From NCBI GenBank assembly GCA_019925105.1, contig JAHGAU010000006.1, positions 1,364,001 to 1,428,000 of the forward strand: 64,000 nt of DNA, written 5' to 3'. The notes under the pieces were generated by a model that worked only from the letters and a program-made list of their open reading frames with translations, made no database searches and was not told where the DNA came from. The position numbers and the translations under genes were made by a program. Below are positions 47,101-58,738 of the stretch, piece after piece (the stretch's first letter is position 1; each line of letters starts with the position of its first letter). This DNA comes from Niebla homalea. Lineage: Eukaryota > Ascomycota > Lecanoromycetes > Lecanorales > Ramalinaceae.

Positions 47101-48227
47101 CTCAGAATGGACCCAGCATTAAGAAGAAGAGAAAAGGAGGTCATGTCGCCTTGGCTCAATCAACGGCTACTGTTCAGGCCTTCAATGAGCAATTGACGTT
47201 TCGCCCGGAAGATGTTGCGAACATCGTCCCACTCGTCAAGGACTCATGCCCTAAAAGTGCACTCGCTGAAGAAGCTCTTGAAGCTTGCAAGATTTCTCTA
47301 ATGCAGAATCAGCAAGAACTCGGTCGGGAGCTGCTCCATGAGTCGCTGACGCTATATGAGCAAATATACGGTATACTTCATCCGGAGGTGGCTCGAATGT
47401 ACCATCAATTGGCGACGCTCTATTTTCAGCTGGACGAGAAAGCAGCGGCAATCGAGCTCGCACACAAGGCTGTCATACTCTCTGAGCGCACACTGGGTAT
47501 AGATTCCGCTGAGACGATCTTATGCTATCTGAGCCTTGCTCATTTCGAACACGGCAATCGCAACACATTGGCTGCTGTCTCGTGCGTAAAGCACGCACTC
47601 GAGCTTTGGAACATCGTCTATGGTCCGAAGCACCCAGATTGTATTACTACATTCAATAATGCAGCCGTGATGCTGCAGCAACTTCATTTCTATCACCAGT
47701 CTCGCATGTGGTTCGAGAACTCCCTCGCGATCAGCGAGGAGGTCTCAGGAAAGTCTTCGGTGGGCACGGCGGCACTCCTCCATCAACTAGCTCAGGCTCT
47801 ATTCCGTGATGGCGATCATAAAGGTGCGGTGCGTCGGATGCGGGAGGCTTATAGTATCTTCCTAGCCAAGTTGGGTCCAGAAGCTGCTAATACTAAAGAG
47901 TCGGAAACATGGCTTGAACAACTCACCCAAAATGCAGTGTCGATGGAGAAGGCGGCAAAGGATTTACAGGCGCGACAAATTCGAAGAACCTTGAATGGGT
48001 CACGAACCGCTTTATCAGATGCTCGTCGTCCCGCGACGATCGAGCAAGCATTGTTGAACGGTACCCAAGCGAGGGGTGTCACTGGAATAGACAGAAGAAG
48101 TGTCGACGAGCTACTGAAGTGGATCGAGGGTGGAGGCGACATGTCCAAGCCTCCCTCATCAAAAAGGAAACCAGCGAATGGCAAGTTGAAAGGCAGGAGT
48201 AGAGCAGCAGTCGGCTCTGCTGCCTGA
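44164..48227 (+). CDS. CLU1: Clustered mitochondria protein Clu1 (1342 aa)
   Basis: Cytosolic RNA-binding protein needed for normal mitochondrial distribution; in yeast it co-purifies with eIF3. Exons 44164-44329 and 44365-48227; the 35-bp intron (GTAAGG...CACAG) is very short but joins RPETDGFPDVFQITVKLPHQPYRIPI, exactly the family N-terminal domain. Following blocks: QVQDLRQSIMESPGAFQYSCFHLE and NLVEDPYTEKEARTHFIRIREIIG. Then comes the Clu domain ([28 protein letters not shown] to about DLYRLTPLDITWLENYC). Next is a CLU-central part with EIYC-like HLLNCLLG, and tetratricopeptide repeats (HPEVARMYHQLATLYFQLDE, HPDCITTFNNAAVMLQQL). It ends with a basic tail. The upstream Met at 44164 is tentative, since the first 55 residues are poorly conserved in the family. 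Confidence 0.95.
44330..44364 (+). other. 35-bp intron of CLU1
   Basis: Donor GTAAGG, branch-like CTGAATC, acceptor CACAG. Removing it deletes an in-frame TGA (44355-44357) and restores conserved protein text, so the intron is real although near the lower size limit. Confidence 0.8.
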
Positions 48228-48820
48228 AGGTATTCATACAAACTCTACTCATATTACATACAGCATATACTGTCCATTCAACCCCCAGGATGCGGGCTCT
48301 GGCAATGGGTTTGTACATAACGAAAACTCGTTTCAGCATGTTCTTTGACTAACATAGAGGAGTGTTGCATAGCTTTTGGGGATATCTAGGGTCTTGCCTC
48401 TAATATGACGGAAATTCTGGTGGGGCCTTTGATACTGAATTTTGCGAATCGGCTTGACTGTACCTGTCATCTTACCAACCACCTATCACTTGCACAAGGT
48501 CACCTCCACTCTTGCAGGGGATCTGGCAGGAGGCGACGTACTCTCGGTAGGCGATCTCGGTAGTGAATTGTCTTGGCATGGATACGGGCCAATGTTGATC
48601 CGACGATTGTTTACCGCGAAGATACATACCCTCGATCCAAACATGAGACAAATGGCTCGATAGGTGTGAGAGTGCCGCTTACTGCTTCCTTTGCTTCCTT
48701 TGCTTTGCATATTTCGCCATTGCATTCTTTTGCTGGACCAAAGGACGTCAAACTCTTTTACTTGCAGCTCTTGCTTCTATCTCTTACAGTAGCTTGTGAA
48801 ACATTGATTGGAAGGCAGAG
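48228..48820. other. Intergenic region
   Basis: About 590 bp between CLU1 and the next plus-strand gene. No recognised features. Confidence 0.35.
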
Positions 48821-51604
48821 ATGGAAGAGCATGAGTATCACAAGACTTTGACAACGACAACGCCTCTGCAAAGGTTAAGAAGCAATTTCGAGAGCCCTTC
48901 TCCGGGAATCGCAAGCCAAACACCTTGGACAGCCGCGCGATGTCAACGGCTGCTTCGTCCCCTATCATCCAAAATTCTCCACCTCAAAAGGCTGAATAGC
49001 GAAAGACTGCACCGACTCGATGCGGCTGGTAAAACGAAATCAGGGGCTGGAGGTTCAGGACCTGCTAATAAGCCGGTGAACGAGACCATTGCAACAGCAA
49101 AGCTATGCAAACAATCATCCAAAGAGGCGGATCCGGACTGGGATTGCGATGCTCCAACACGGAAGAAGATCAAGCGCACATATTCTGGAAAGACGCCATC
49201 GCTCAAGGTTGGATCAGAGTCTCAGTCAAAATGCTTCAACAATCGGCCATTGAAAACTGAGCCCATGAACATTCTTCCTCAGATGTTATCGCAGGAGCCG
49301 AGTTCAAGTTCCAATCTTGAGACATCTTATTTGCAAGTTCGAGCGTCAAGGAAAGATATCGAAGCTTCGAGAAAGCGGGAATACTTACCAGCTTCATCAT
49401 TCAGCGACGTCAACGGATTATCAGAGCTTCGAGAAGAGTTTGCAGCTCCCGGTGGTGGTAGAGACAGATGGAAGCTTTTCAAGGGGATTTCAGACAGTCT
49501 CATCGCGATTCTCCATGCCACGCAGACTCGGAACAATACCAAATCGGGCAGAACGGGTAGCCGATCTCTTTTCGCTACATGCCTGAAGCAGGTGCCCGAG
49601 GTAATATCCCTGGAGGAAAGATGGGCACTTACGGATGATCCGGACCATGATCGAAACATCCCTTCCGAAATTTATTGCGAGCTGGAATCCTCAGCCGTCT
49701 GCGACGGCTGGCAGCCGCTAAGAGTCATTGTTAGAGCACACAGTATATTCCTTATCCAAGCAGCTTTCGAAGATGGCACGCTAGGAGTGAAATCGATGAT
49801 TGCGATCGCAAACCTGTGCTGTCGTAATGACGCGTATGATGAGGCTCAAACACTACTTCATGCATTGATAGTCTCCGTAACCTGCAGGAAATTCCGTGGC
49901 TCTGGGCCAAACTTGCAACACCACGACATGCTGATCTTATCAGCATTGTGCGACTTCGCTGAATCCACAGGCAGGTACGGATTTTTCTATCAACAGTTGA
50001 GCAGGTTCATTGTATCAGGTGTTGGTTCAAAAAGTTGCTGCGATGCGATCGTCAGTGTCTATTTGAATGTGGCCATTCAGCATGCTGCCGCAGCAGCAGG
50101 TGATCACGCGGTGGATGCAGCACGGTTCCTCCAGACTATCGTTCGAAAAGGGATGAGTGGGAGCGTTGAATGTAGCAAAGCTGAGTATATTCGGCAAGCC
50201 GGCCTAGATCGTCCATCGCACCGATTCAAGAAGCTTTCGAAGGGACAGCGAACACAAATTGAAGGCAAAAAGACAGGCACTGGCCCTGCGATAGGCATGC
50301 AGCAAGGATTGGTCGAGAATCTTTCTGTGGACTTCGATGGCTTAGTCGCCGTCATACACACCATTTGTAACGTCCGACTGACTGCAAGCGTGGTTGAGGG
50401 AAGGGGACAGTTGCCGGACACTCTCGAGCAGCTTACCGTTGAAGCCCACCGGTGTTCTGAAGTCTCAAAAGTAGCAAAGCAAGACAGCCATCCAACGGAA
50501 GTGGAGACTCAGAATTTGGCAACGATACTGCTGGCAGATCTCATATCATCTTCAAACATAAAAGCTCTGGAGTTTGATAACGGATTGACAACATTCGAGG
50601 CATCAGAACCATTTGGCGGACTCGTCATCTCAGATAACATGGTAGATCAGCTCAGCAACTTCATTTGCAAGGTTGCGCGGTGCCACGGACAGGTTGCGGA
50701 AGGCATGGCTTTGGACTCTATGAAGAAAATGGTGGCGCTATTGGCAAGGCTAGCCCAATCAGCAGCTTCTGAAAGTCTGACTCGATCCATCATGGGACGC
50801 ATTGCAGTAGGGGCGGCTTTCACCTTTGTGGAAGACTCCAATTTACCTGCCAATCTGGATTGGGCTCTAGAAGTTGAGCAGGCAATGAAACCTCAAGTGG
50901 AAGCAACATTAGGCAGAGCGTTTATCAGGACCCCAGCAAAGCCCTTAGCACAGGCCAGGAGCAGATTTCGTTGGGAAGATGGTATTTGCGAATGGATTGA
51001 GAAGACGCCTGCAATGCAGAAGGAGAGGTCAAGGTCCTCGTCAGCCGCTCCCATGAAAATTGATGACAGTGGAGATGATCTCTCCCCAGACACACACCTC
51101 TCACGCCTAGAGGTAGCAGCTTCTCCGGTACCAACATTACCGCCCAAGCAAGCACGACCGGATGTGGCTTATGCGACATCATTTGAAAGGTCTAGCTTGG
51201 CCTTTGCAACATGCGTAAAGATCACGACCAGCAATCCAAAACCCGTGACTATTTCCGTAGGACAGAGAACGGCTCTCCCGGACACAATCTTGGCCAAAAA
51301 TACATCTGATGCAGTCGCATTTCAGAACGGAGCAGGGTCACCGACGCATGACTATATCGACGAACTCTCTGCGGTCCAGCATGCGTCCTGGGGCATCTGC
51401 AACCGGTCTCGCTCAGATCTGCGGGAGCGTTCATTGCTGTCGTCCAGTCCCTCCAGGCTCAATGGCCACACGAAAGGGGTAAGGAGGAAAGGGGTTGGTA
51501 CGTATCTTCCAATGGGAAGAGCGGCAATCCAATCAAGTATGATGGCACTCGTCGATCGAGAAAACATTCACAGTGATACAGAAGATGAATTGAGCTTCTC
51601 TTGA
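48821..51604 (+). CDS. Unknown 927-residue protein, probably nuclear (single exon)
   Basis: Not recognised. The N-terminus has TPLQRLRSNFESPSPGIASQTPWTAARCQRLLRPLSSKI, which looks like a conserved short domain followed by a basic, disordered region (APTRKKIKRTYSGKTPSLKV). Residues about 200-700 are helical and mostly ordered, with WKLFKGISDSLIAILHATQTRNN, SLFATCLKQVPEVISLEERW and DGWQPLRVIVRAHSIFLIQAAFEDG. They also have TPR-like texts such as AIANLCCRNDAYDEAQTLLHALI. The C-terminus is Ser/Pro-rich with KGVRRKGVGTYLPMGRAAIQSSM and an acidic end (DTEDELSFS). Basic patches and phosphorylation-prone Ser-Pro sites suggest a nuclear, cell-cycle-linked role, which is inference. The Met at 48821 begins the conserved-looking text; no introns are needed. 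Confidence 0.8.
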   Translation: MEEHEYHKTLTTTTPLQRLRSNFESPSPGIASQTPWTAARCQRLLRPLSSKILHLKRLNSERLHRLDAAGKTKSGAGGSGPANKPVNETIATAKLCKQSSKEADPDWDCDAPTRKKIKRTYSGKTPSLKVGSESQSKCFNNRPLKTEPMNILPQMLSQEPSSSSNLETSYLQVRASRKDIEASRKREYLPASSFSDVNGLSELREEFAAPGGGRDRWKLFKGISDSLIAILHATQTRNNTKSGRTGSRSLFATCLKQVPEVISLEERWALTDDPDHDRNIPSEIYCELESSAVCDGWQPLRVIVRAHSIFLIQAAFEDGTLGVKSMIAIANLCCRNDAYDEAQTLLHALIVSVTCRKFRGSGPNLQHHDMLILSALCDFAESTGRYGFFYQQLSRFIVSGVGSKSCCDAIVSVYLNVAIQHAAAAAGDHAVDAARFLQTIVRKGMSGSVECSKAEYIRQAGLDRPSHRFKKLSKGQRTQIEGKKTGTGPAIGMQQGLVENLSVDFDGLVAVIHTICNVRLTASVVEGRGQLPDTLEQLTVEAHRCSEVSKVAKQDSHPTEVETQNLATILLADLISSSNIKALEFDNGLTTFEASEPFGGLVISDNMVDQLSNFICKVARCHGQVAEGMALDSMKKMVALLARLAQSAASESLTRSIMGRIAVGAAFTFVEDSNLPANLDWALEVEQAMKPQVEATLGRAFIRTPAKPLAQARSRFRWEDGICEWIEKTPAMQKERSRSSSAAPMKIDDSGDDLSPDTHLSRLEVAASPVPTLPPKQARPDVAYATSFERSSLAFATCVKITTSNPKPVTISVGQRTALPDTILAKNTSDAVAFQNGAGSPTHDYIDELSAVQHASWGICNRSRSDLRERSLLSSSPSRLNGHTKGVRRKGVGTYLPMGRAAIQSSMMALVDRENIHSDTEDELSFS

Positions 51605-52565
51605 CTACGACTTAGGGAAGTGTATAATCAATGGTTGGATCTTTAATTTCGATAAATTGTCATGTTTTTATGCAAGCTGTGCAGCATTGCATCTGAGAAC
51701 GCAATTGTCCTGATCGATACATCCGTTCAGAAGTCTTAATGGCTGTGCCTGAACGCGTGTGTGGCTCCACATCTGGATTTTCGCAAGCCTATCCGTGTCT
51801 GGCAGGCTGTGCCACTCCTGAGCCTCTTACTTTTGAGACAGCAGATGCCTTGGATGCATGTTTAAAGAGGCGCTAGTTGCCGCAGGCTTAGCGCGACATC
51901 GCAGCTCGCAAGTTACGGGCTTCTATATTACCATTTTGAGAAACATGAAACTTGACGGGAGGGCGCTTTGGTATCAGGTCTGTTCTATCAGCTCCTGCTC
52001 TCTTCGCTCAGACTCGCAAAGACGGGTATGTTCAAAACGTGGATTGTGAGGGCCCCAATGATTCTCTCGAGTCTCAGAGAAGGAGTATCAAACCAGAGGT
52101 CCAGGACTGTTATCCCTTTCAAGATCAGGTTGGTCTGGTTTGTCGATTATGCTGATACATTAGGTTTGCTTTGCCTCCTGCTGCTGTTCTTCTCCGTCCC
52201 GCATGCCTTGATATGGTACGCGTCCACATTCCTCGGTGTCGGTTTATCTACATACGCACCTACTTAAGAGTTCATGCGTTCTCGATCTTTTGTGCGTTGC
52301 TGGCTCATTCTAATTATTCAATCTTTGACCTCGATTGGTATACCTTTGTTATACTTTATGCGGATTGCTCATCTCAATCCATTCTCCTATACTAAGATCG
52401 TCAAGAGCCTTCAAGGTCAGACTGCGGGCAACAGCATCTTGTTCACAGAAGAACAGACGTAATAATCCAGCGCTCCTCTGCATGATGATTTGACAGTGAC
52501 GCAGAGCTTTTCACCCGAAGTCGAACAGTTTCCCTGTTACTTTGCCTCACCAACATTCAGTAGGT
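51605..52565. other. Intergenic region upstream of the metalloreductase
   Basis: 960 bp without a supported gene. Several short AT-rich frames (52170-52460) show hydrophobic but unstructured translations. This is the presumed promoter of the ferric-reductase-type gene. Confidence 0.4.
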
Positions 52566-54473
52566 ATGGCTCTCTTCAGACGCCTCGAGATGGACCCAAA
52601 AATCGTCGCGGCCTCCATGGTTGACAACATTCGCTTCTCTCGATACATTATATATATTCTCTTAGGAATCGCTGGCGGTTTCGTTGTCTATAACAGTGTT
52701 CTCGCGTTGATGCAATGGATCCGGACGCTTGCCTGTCTCAGTAATGATAATCAACGATATTTTCGAGTACGACAACCAGTCTATACCTTGGTACAGCAAC
52801 ACCTTCTTCTTGCACCCCTATTCAGCCAGCGGCATAGTGAACGAATACATATTGGGCCTTTAAAGGTTGGCCTCTTACCTACGCGCTTCCAAAGCTTGTT
52901 GATAGTTGGAATTTTGGTTCTGAACGTCACTCTCGCAACATCTGGTATCGAGTGGCATGGAGATGAAGTGACGCTCCTCTGGCATTTTCGGAATCGTCTC
53001 GGGCTGCTGGCTTTAGTGAATATGATCCCGCTGGTCTTGATTGCAGGCCGCAACAACCCCCTAATCTTCCTCAGCAGAATCTCCTACGACAACTTCAATC
53101 TTATGCATCGCTGGTTCGGACGTTTGGTGATCTCCCTCGCAATTGCACATGGCTCCGTGGAGTTCTACTACATGAACACATTGGCCAAACAGATGCATGA
53201 AAGTTCCTTCAATGCGTTTGGGAAATCTCTGCAAGAGGAAAGCTTCCTCCTCTTCGGCTTCATCGTACGTTTCTGGAATTTTGCCTTCTCCACCCACAGG
53301 TAGTTGTGACTGATACCTTCTCTCCAGGCCTTTCTCTCGATGCTATGCATCCTCATGACATCCTTTTCCGCCTTCCGCCATGCCTTCTACGAAACCTTCC
53401 TCCATCTCCACATCGCACTGGTGGCCCTAATCCTCGCCAGCCTCTGGATCCACTTGGCCGGTCGCCCTTCCCAAACGCCCCTGAAAATTATCATCGCCCT
53501 CTGGGCCATCGAGCGACTAATCCGGCTCTCCTCCCTCCTCTACCGCAACATAGGTACCAAGCCCACAAGAGCGACAATCGAGATCCTTCCCGGCGAAGCC
53601 ATACGCGTGACCCTCCGCGTAGCCCGCCCCTGGAAACTTCAGCCGGGGCAACACATCTTCCTCACTCTCCCCACCCTCGGCCTCTGGACATCCCACCCAT
53701 TTTCCATCGCGTGGTCCGAGACCACTGCAGCCACCACCTCCACCACCAACGACCGCTCCTTCCTCGACCTCACCACCGATACCGAGAAAGCTCTGCCCCC
53801 AACACCACAACCCCTCGCCTCCTCCACGGCCACCACCCCCACATCAATCTCCCTCCTCATCCGCCCCCGCACGGGTCTGACCCGCCACCTTCACCACCGC
53901 GCCCTCAAGCGCGGGCCATCCTCCACGAAGCCACTCACCCTCCCGGCCCTCACATCAGGCCCCTACCCATCCTCCTCCCTCCACCTCCCCTCCCTGAATT
54001 CCTACGGCACCATCCTCCTCCTCGCCGGCGGCATCGGCATCACCGTCTTCCTCCCCCTGCTGCCCCACCTGATCGACGGGTTCCAGACAGACACGACCGC
54101 GACCCGCCGGATCGGCCTCGTGTGGATCGTGCGGGAGGCCGAGCAGCTCGAGTGGATCCGCGGGTGGATGACGGAGATCCTGGCCCTGCCCGGCCGGCGG
54201 GATGTGCTGCGCGTGAAACTGTACGTGACGCAGCCGGGGAAGGGGATGATCGGGGGCCAGGGTGTGCGGAGTGCGAGTAAGAGAGTGGAGATGGCGGTGG
54301 GGAGGCCCGATGTGGGCGGGGTGGTGGGGACGGAGGTGGAGGCGGCAGTGGGGGCAATGGCGGTGGCGTGTTGTGGGCCCGGAGGTTTGGCGGATGAGGT
54401 TAGAGGCGCCGTGAGGAGGGAGGTGGGGAGGGGGAGGGCGGTAGATTTGTTGGAGGAGGGTTTTGGGTGGTGA
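52566..54473 (+). CDS. Ferric-reductase/metalloreductase, FRE family (614 aa)
   Basis: Plasma-membrane flavocytochrome that passes electrons from NADPH over FAD and two hemes to metal ions outside. Exons 52566-53264 and 53328-54473 (63-bp intron). Both heme motifs HX13H are intact: MHRWFGRLVISLAIAH and HIALVALILASLWIH. The FAD site is HPFSIAW (about 53695), and the NADPH part has LLLAGGIGITVFLP and ends ACCGPGGLADEVR...LLEEGFGW. About six to seven helices precede the flavin domain. There is no signal peptide: the ATG (MALFRRLEMDP) leads almost directly into the first helix. A Ser/Thr/Pro-rich linker (SFLDLTTDTEKALPPTPQPLASST) interrupts the FAD domain. Metal uptake context is not visible, as no ferroxidase or permease lies nearby. 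Confidence 0.93.
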
Positions 54474-54900
54474 GGAAGCTCCGAGTGGAGACTTAGCTTT
54501 GTGAGTCGTGATGACATCGATGGACGATATAATATGAGATGACAGGCTAGAATGCTTGCGAATTGGGATACGGCAAATACGGCCAATGCAGGCAACGCAT
54601 GTGGGCTTCGAGGAAAGGTGCCCCAATGTAGGGAGAGGAAATCAGCTGCAATGAAAGGTCTTTTCGACATGAATGATATATCCATTAATGCTATGCTTGT
54701 TCATTGCCGTCAATAAAAGCGCAGAGTGATTAAAAGCAGTTATGGCCAAAAGCAACGCGTCAGGCTTCGATGGCCTCAGAAACAACCGACAAACGCTAGG
54801 GTATCTTTGCTATGAGCTCATCCACCTTGCCATTCTCTTCCCCATCGACCTTGACGAATCTCCAATTACCTCCACTGTCTTCCCATTCTGCAAACTTCTC
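54474..54900. other. Convergent 3' region
   Basis: Between the ends of the metalloreductase (plus) and the CSC1-type channel (minus). It should hold both terminators or poly(A) signals; AATAAAAG at 54713-54720 is a candidate on the plus strand. Confidence 0.4.
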
Positions 54901-57771
54901 CTAGTATAAGTGGTCTTTCTCGTGAATAGGTGCCAATGTGGCCCAATCAATGCCTTCCTTATCCTCATTGACATTTGAGAATCCAGTCATCACTTTGCCG
55001 GTCTTCTCATCAAAGTAAGCGCCCTCATCACTGCACGCAATGATCTTGCCAGTTTCCGCCTTCTCACGATTGGAGATGCCCATTGAGTCCCGAGCGATCC
55101 AGATCAACGGTGTAGGCATGGTAATGGCAGGATCCAGGTAAGCCAAATCGCGATCCTCCACGCTATAGCCCGGGATTGGTGTGGAGAGGTAAGCATCGAA
55201 AGCGGGGAGTGGGGGCGGGTGGAGCAGCTTCACGAGGAAGTTGGTCGGTTTATTATTGACAGCGGGCCCAGGTAGGTGTGCCCTGGTGGCTCCGTTGCCT
55301 TGTTTTGGAGCTTCCAAGACCTTTTCAATGTCGATGCCGGCTTCGTCATCATGTGACAGATTCTGTTCAAGAGATTTGACGGTGCGCCCGAGCACGACCT
55401 GGAAGATAATAGTGACGACGAGGAGCACGATAGTCATAACTAGGGGACCAGTCGCTATGGTTTTGCTAGCCGTGGCGATGGCGAAAAGACCAATCAGGCA
55501 CAGCTCGGAGAGGTAAACGCCGGTCATCAGCTGATTGAGCGCTTTAGCGAAGGAGCGGCCTTGGGTATTGACTGGGGTGGTATCCGTCGCGTAGATGATC
55601 TGGTAGCGGAAGGCTATGTATAGTAGGAAAAGCCCAATGGTTGCAAATGCAAGAATCAGAGGTGCAATGCAAGAATATGACAAAGCTAGAACATGTCAGC
55701 AACAGAGCGTTTTCAAGCCAATGTAACAGTAAAGCAGGAGACCCTCTTACCGATGACACCAAGCAAGGTAAACTTGGGGTAGATAGATCCCCACCCCATG
55801 GCAGCAATCTTGATATATCGATTGTACATCTTTCGAGGAGTCTTATCCAACAATTTGCCCAGGACTGTATACAACAGCACTGCCACAATATTGCAGACCG
55901 TCGCGGCGGAGGCCGAGAGGCCAAAAAGCACCAGGTAGTTGATGTAGAAGTTGGAGGCTTTGGGCAAGGCTGTCGCCAGCAGAGTCGGTGCATCACCTGG
56001 CTTCTGAATAATGCTGTTGACTGCTGCAACGGCTCCAGAGGCGAGGGTCGTGACGAGGAAGACTTGAATGACTTGGAAAACAAAGTACCACGTCTGGGTC
56101 TTCAGTTGCACTTCAGCGAGCGTGGCCGCGCCCGCGAGCTTGAACAGGACTGCACACAAGTTAATGATTGCCGTAGGACAAAGGGGAGGGATTCCATACG
56201 CTGCATGATAATGGGGACCAAGGCCATCACGACTGCTAACAGAATGACAGGTAGGAGCCCAGTCACAATACCAAGGATGGGTCCAGGGATCTTATTGATG
56301 AAGCTCAAGAAAGGCGCCAGGCTGATCAGATTGTTGATATTGGATACCGCGCCAATGAAGGCCGTGATTGGACCCCAGAAGATTATCATCAAGACGATGA
56401 GAGCAATGACAACAATGTTGCGGATTTTGCGTTGAGACTCGCTCAAGTTGAGGTTCTTCCAGATGATCTCCTGTGGCCGGGTTCCCACGGTCCGAGACTG
56501 GAATTGTTTAGGAAGCTTGAGGTGGGTACGATGAAAGGCGGATTCGGCAGCTTGAACGCTGTTGAATTCTACAAAGACGGCCGAATTGCGCGTTCCGTGA
56601 CCTTGGACATGTTCAGCTTGCTGCTTGTCCACTTTCGGAATCATCTCTGCCAGATGGGAGCGGCACCAGTCGATGGTGTCGACCTTCTTTCCAATCAAGA
56701 ACTTGAGCCTGTGCGTTGGCCGTTTCTTCTGATCGAGCCATGAGAGGCCATCCGCAGGACTTTTGCCTTGACCCTTCTTTTCTGCCTTCATCCGTCTCTT
56801 GTTAGCGTCGCGTGAGAGTCCAACCTCTGCACCTTCAAGTTTCAGAGCGGTCTTTTGGCGATCCTCTAGATCATCTTGCAAGTCCTTGGTGTCCATTGCA
56901 ATCCATATGTGCTTGACATTGGGAAGAGTCTGACGGATCTTGTCAAGAGTCAAGTACTCCTTGGGCACATTGGTGAAAAGTACGGTTCGCGAAGACATGC
57001 GGCTTGCCATACCTGGCAGGGTCAAGAAGGCCTGCCTGACTTGGACGAAATGGATGCTTTCGCGGCCGATGACGAACATTGTGAAGCCTGGAAAGGTCTC
57101 AGTTAAATGAGTTGCAAAAGGTAGAAGAGTAAGTACCTAAGAAGACCCATGCCACGGCGGCTGGAGCAAAAAGACGAGCAGCATCGGTCTTGGTATCGAT
57201 GTTTGAAAACGAGATCTTGTCAAATTGCTCGGCGCCGGCGTGAGAGGTGCCGTATACTGGCATCAAAGCGGCCCAGGTGAGTGGCCATCCAACAGCACAG
57301 ATGAAGACGATGGTGCGGAAAAAGCGAAGGTAGAAATAGGCGTCAAGTGAGTGATGGTTGAGAACGTATTCGTCTCGAATGTGCATGAATTCGGAAATCC
57401 ATCCAAACTTGCTGTTACTGGTCTTCGGGGTGCGTTGACTGGCTAGATCTCAGCATTTTCTATCATGTATGGGAACTTGGGTGGATCTCGTACTGTTGAG
57501 ACAGAGCACCCAGATAGGTGCGTGGTTGATAGATGCGCTGCTGCTTCGTGCGGAGGAAAATAAAGATACCGAGGTAGACGCACGCGACCAGAAAGACGGG
57601 AATCAGGGTGGAGAGAAAGCCAGAGGCCGAATTGGATGCTGCCTTGCTCGTTGCAGCGGCCTGGAGATTGACCGATTCAGCACATGATTGCAATTTTCAA
57701 CGGCCATGGTGATAACGTACCCTGGGAGCCAGATCCACTGGAGTCCTCTCCATGAGGATCTTTGTCGCCAT
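54901..57771 (-). CDS. CSC1/OSCA-type (DUF221) calcium-permeable channel (863 aa, 6 exons)
   Basis: Membrane protein of the hyperosmolality/mechanically gated cation channel family (yeast Csc1, Phm7, Rsn1). Exons: 57771-57721, 57660-57494, 57438-57137, 57087-56200, 56149-55751, 55685-54901; introns of 60, 55, 49, 50 and 65 bp. The text runs through FLSTLIPVFLVACVYLGIFIFLRTKQQRIYQPRTYLGAL, then LFTNVPKEYLTLDKIRQTLPNVKHIWIAMD (the cytosolic RRM-like PHM7 part). After it comes the 7-helix core with VEFNSVQAAESAFH and KNLNLSESQRKIRNIVVIAL. The C-terminal tail is PLIWIARDSMGISNREKAETG...GFSNVNEDKEGIDWATLAPIHEKDHLY. The first exon encodes only 17 residues (MATKILMERTPVDLAPR), so the start is less sure. 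Function as a channel is family knowledge. Confidence 0.9.
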
Positions 57772-58738
57772 CTTGAGTGGTCGCCTTTGCAATTGCCTGA
57801 GACAATTCCTACGATGAAGATGTTACACAGTAAAAGGGAATGTGCGCATGATGAATATATACGTGCCGGCCTTGGGGACGGGAAGCTGATTCTGCATCCA
57901 GCGAAAAACAAGAAAGTCACAAATAATGAAAAACTTCTGGACCGATCGAAATTGGAATTTCTGAATTGGGCAAGTGCCATCGTCACTCCAGCACCCACAC
58001 GATTCGTTTGCAGCGGCTAGCAGGGCGGAAGGAGTCTTGGACTCTTGGAACGAGGGGCGGAGCTTTTGAGCAGACCAACCAAAAAGCAGAACATGTCAGT
58101 GACCAGCATCTAGCGCAAATCTTCGGCATGGGAATAAGGTATATGTGGGTCAAATCTGCATGATCCCTATCTATTTTCCTTGTTGACTTGACGTCAACAA
58201 TGGAGATTGCATGGTGAAAAAGAGACACCAGCCACAGAGCCTCATGGCTGAAATTTCCTTTCGAAAGTCGACTTTTTTTATCGGTGATTGATGGATGACC
58301 ACAATCTCTGGGAGTGAAGCGTATCGTGTGGCTGATGCGTCAATAATCCATGGTCGGGCTATCAAAAACGCAAATCAGGACTGACTTATGGAATACTATG
58401 CATGTATTGAAGTATGATCTGTATGATGTGTGATTCCCTGCATATGGGAAACGGAAGTATGTCGGCCAAAATCACTCAGAAAATCTGGATGCAGAGCAGC
58501 AAAGGTGAAAGTAGAAATTAAGGTTGTTCTGCCTGCACTGGCAAACAGGAAAGGCCCGTAAAGGCCCGTCAATGCCTGACCGCAGCAGTCAGCCGAGCCA
58601 CTTACCTTGAAACGCAACCCCTCCTCAGCTCAGACATACATGCAGCTCGACAGATAGCATTCTGACGACCAGGTTTCCTTCGTCTGACGCTTGGGCCAGA
58701 CCTGAACATCCAGTCATCCACATATACCTTACGGAGTA
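57772..58738. other. Divergent promoter region
   Basis: 967 bp between the CSC1-type channel (minus) and the FAD oxidoreductase (plus). It contains a perfect CRE-like palindrome (listed separately). No coding frame is supported. Confidence 0.45.
58179..58199. promoter_or_regulatory. Inverted repeat with a perfect CRE/bZIP site
   Basis: Arms TTGTTGAC (58179-58186) and GTCAACAA (58192-58199) flank five bases. Nested in it is TGACGTCA (58188-58195), the full CRE consensus bound by ATF/CREB-type bZIP factors, extended to the 10-bp palindrome TTGACGTCAA. It sits in a divergent promoter, about 540 bp before the oxidoreductase start and 410 bp before the channel start. Use as a stress-responsive site is inference. 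Confidence 0.6.

Noticed and set aside
53306..54280. Plus-strand 324-codon frame rich in Pro, Arg and His within the metalloreductase
   Set aside because: It is a frame-shifted shadow of the true exon, which carries HPFSIAW and the NADPH motifs.
53955..54685. Long overlapping minus-strand frames (over 220 codons) opposite the metalloreductase
   Set aside because: They mirror the G- and C-rich composition of the sense exon, are His/Pro/Arg-rich without domains, and overlap a gene with intact catalytic motifs.
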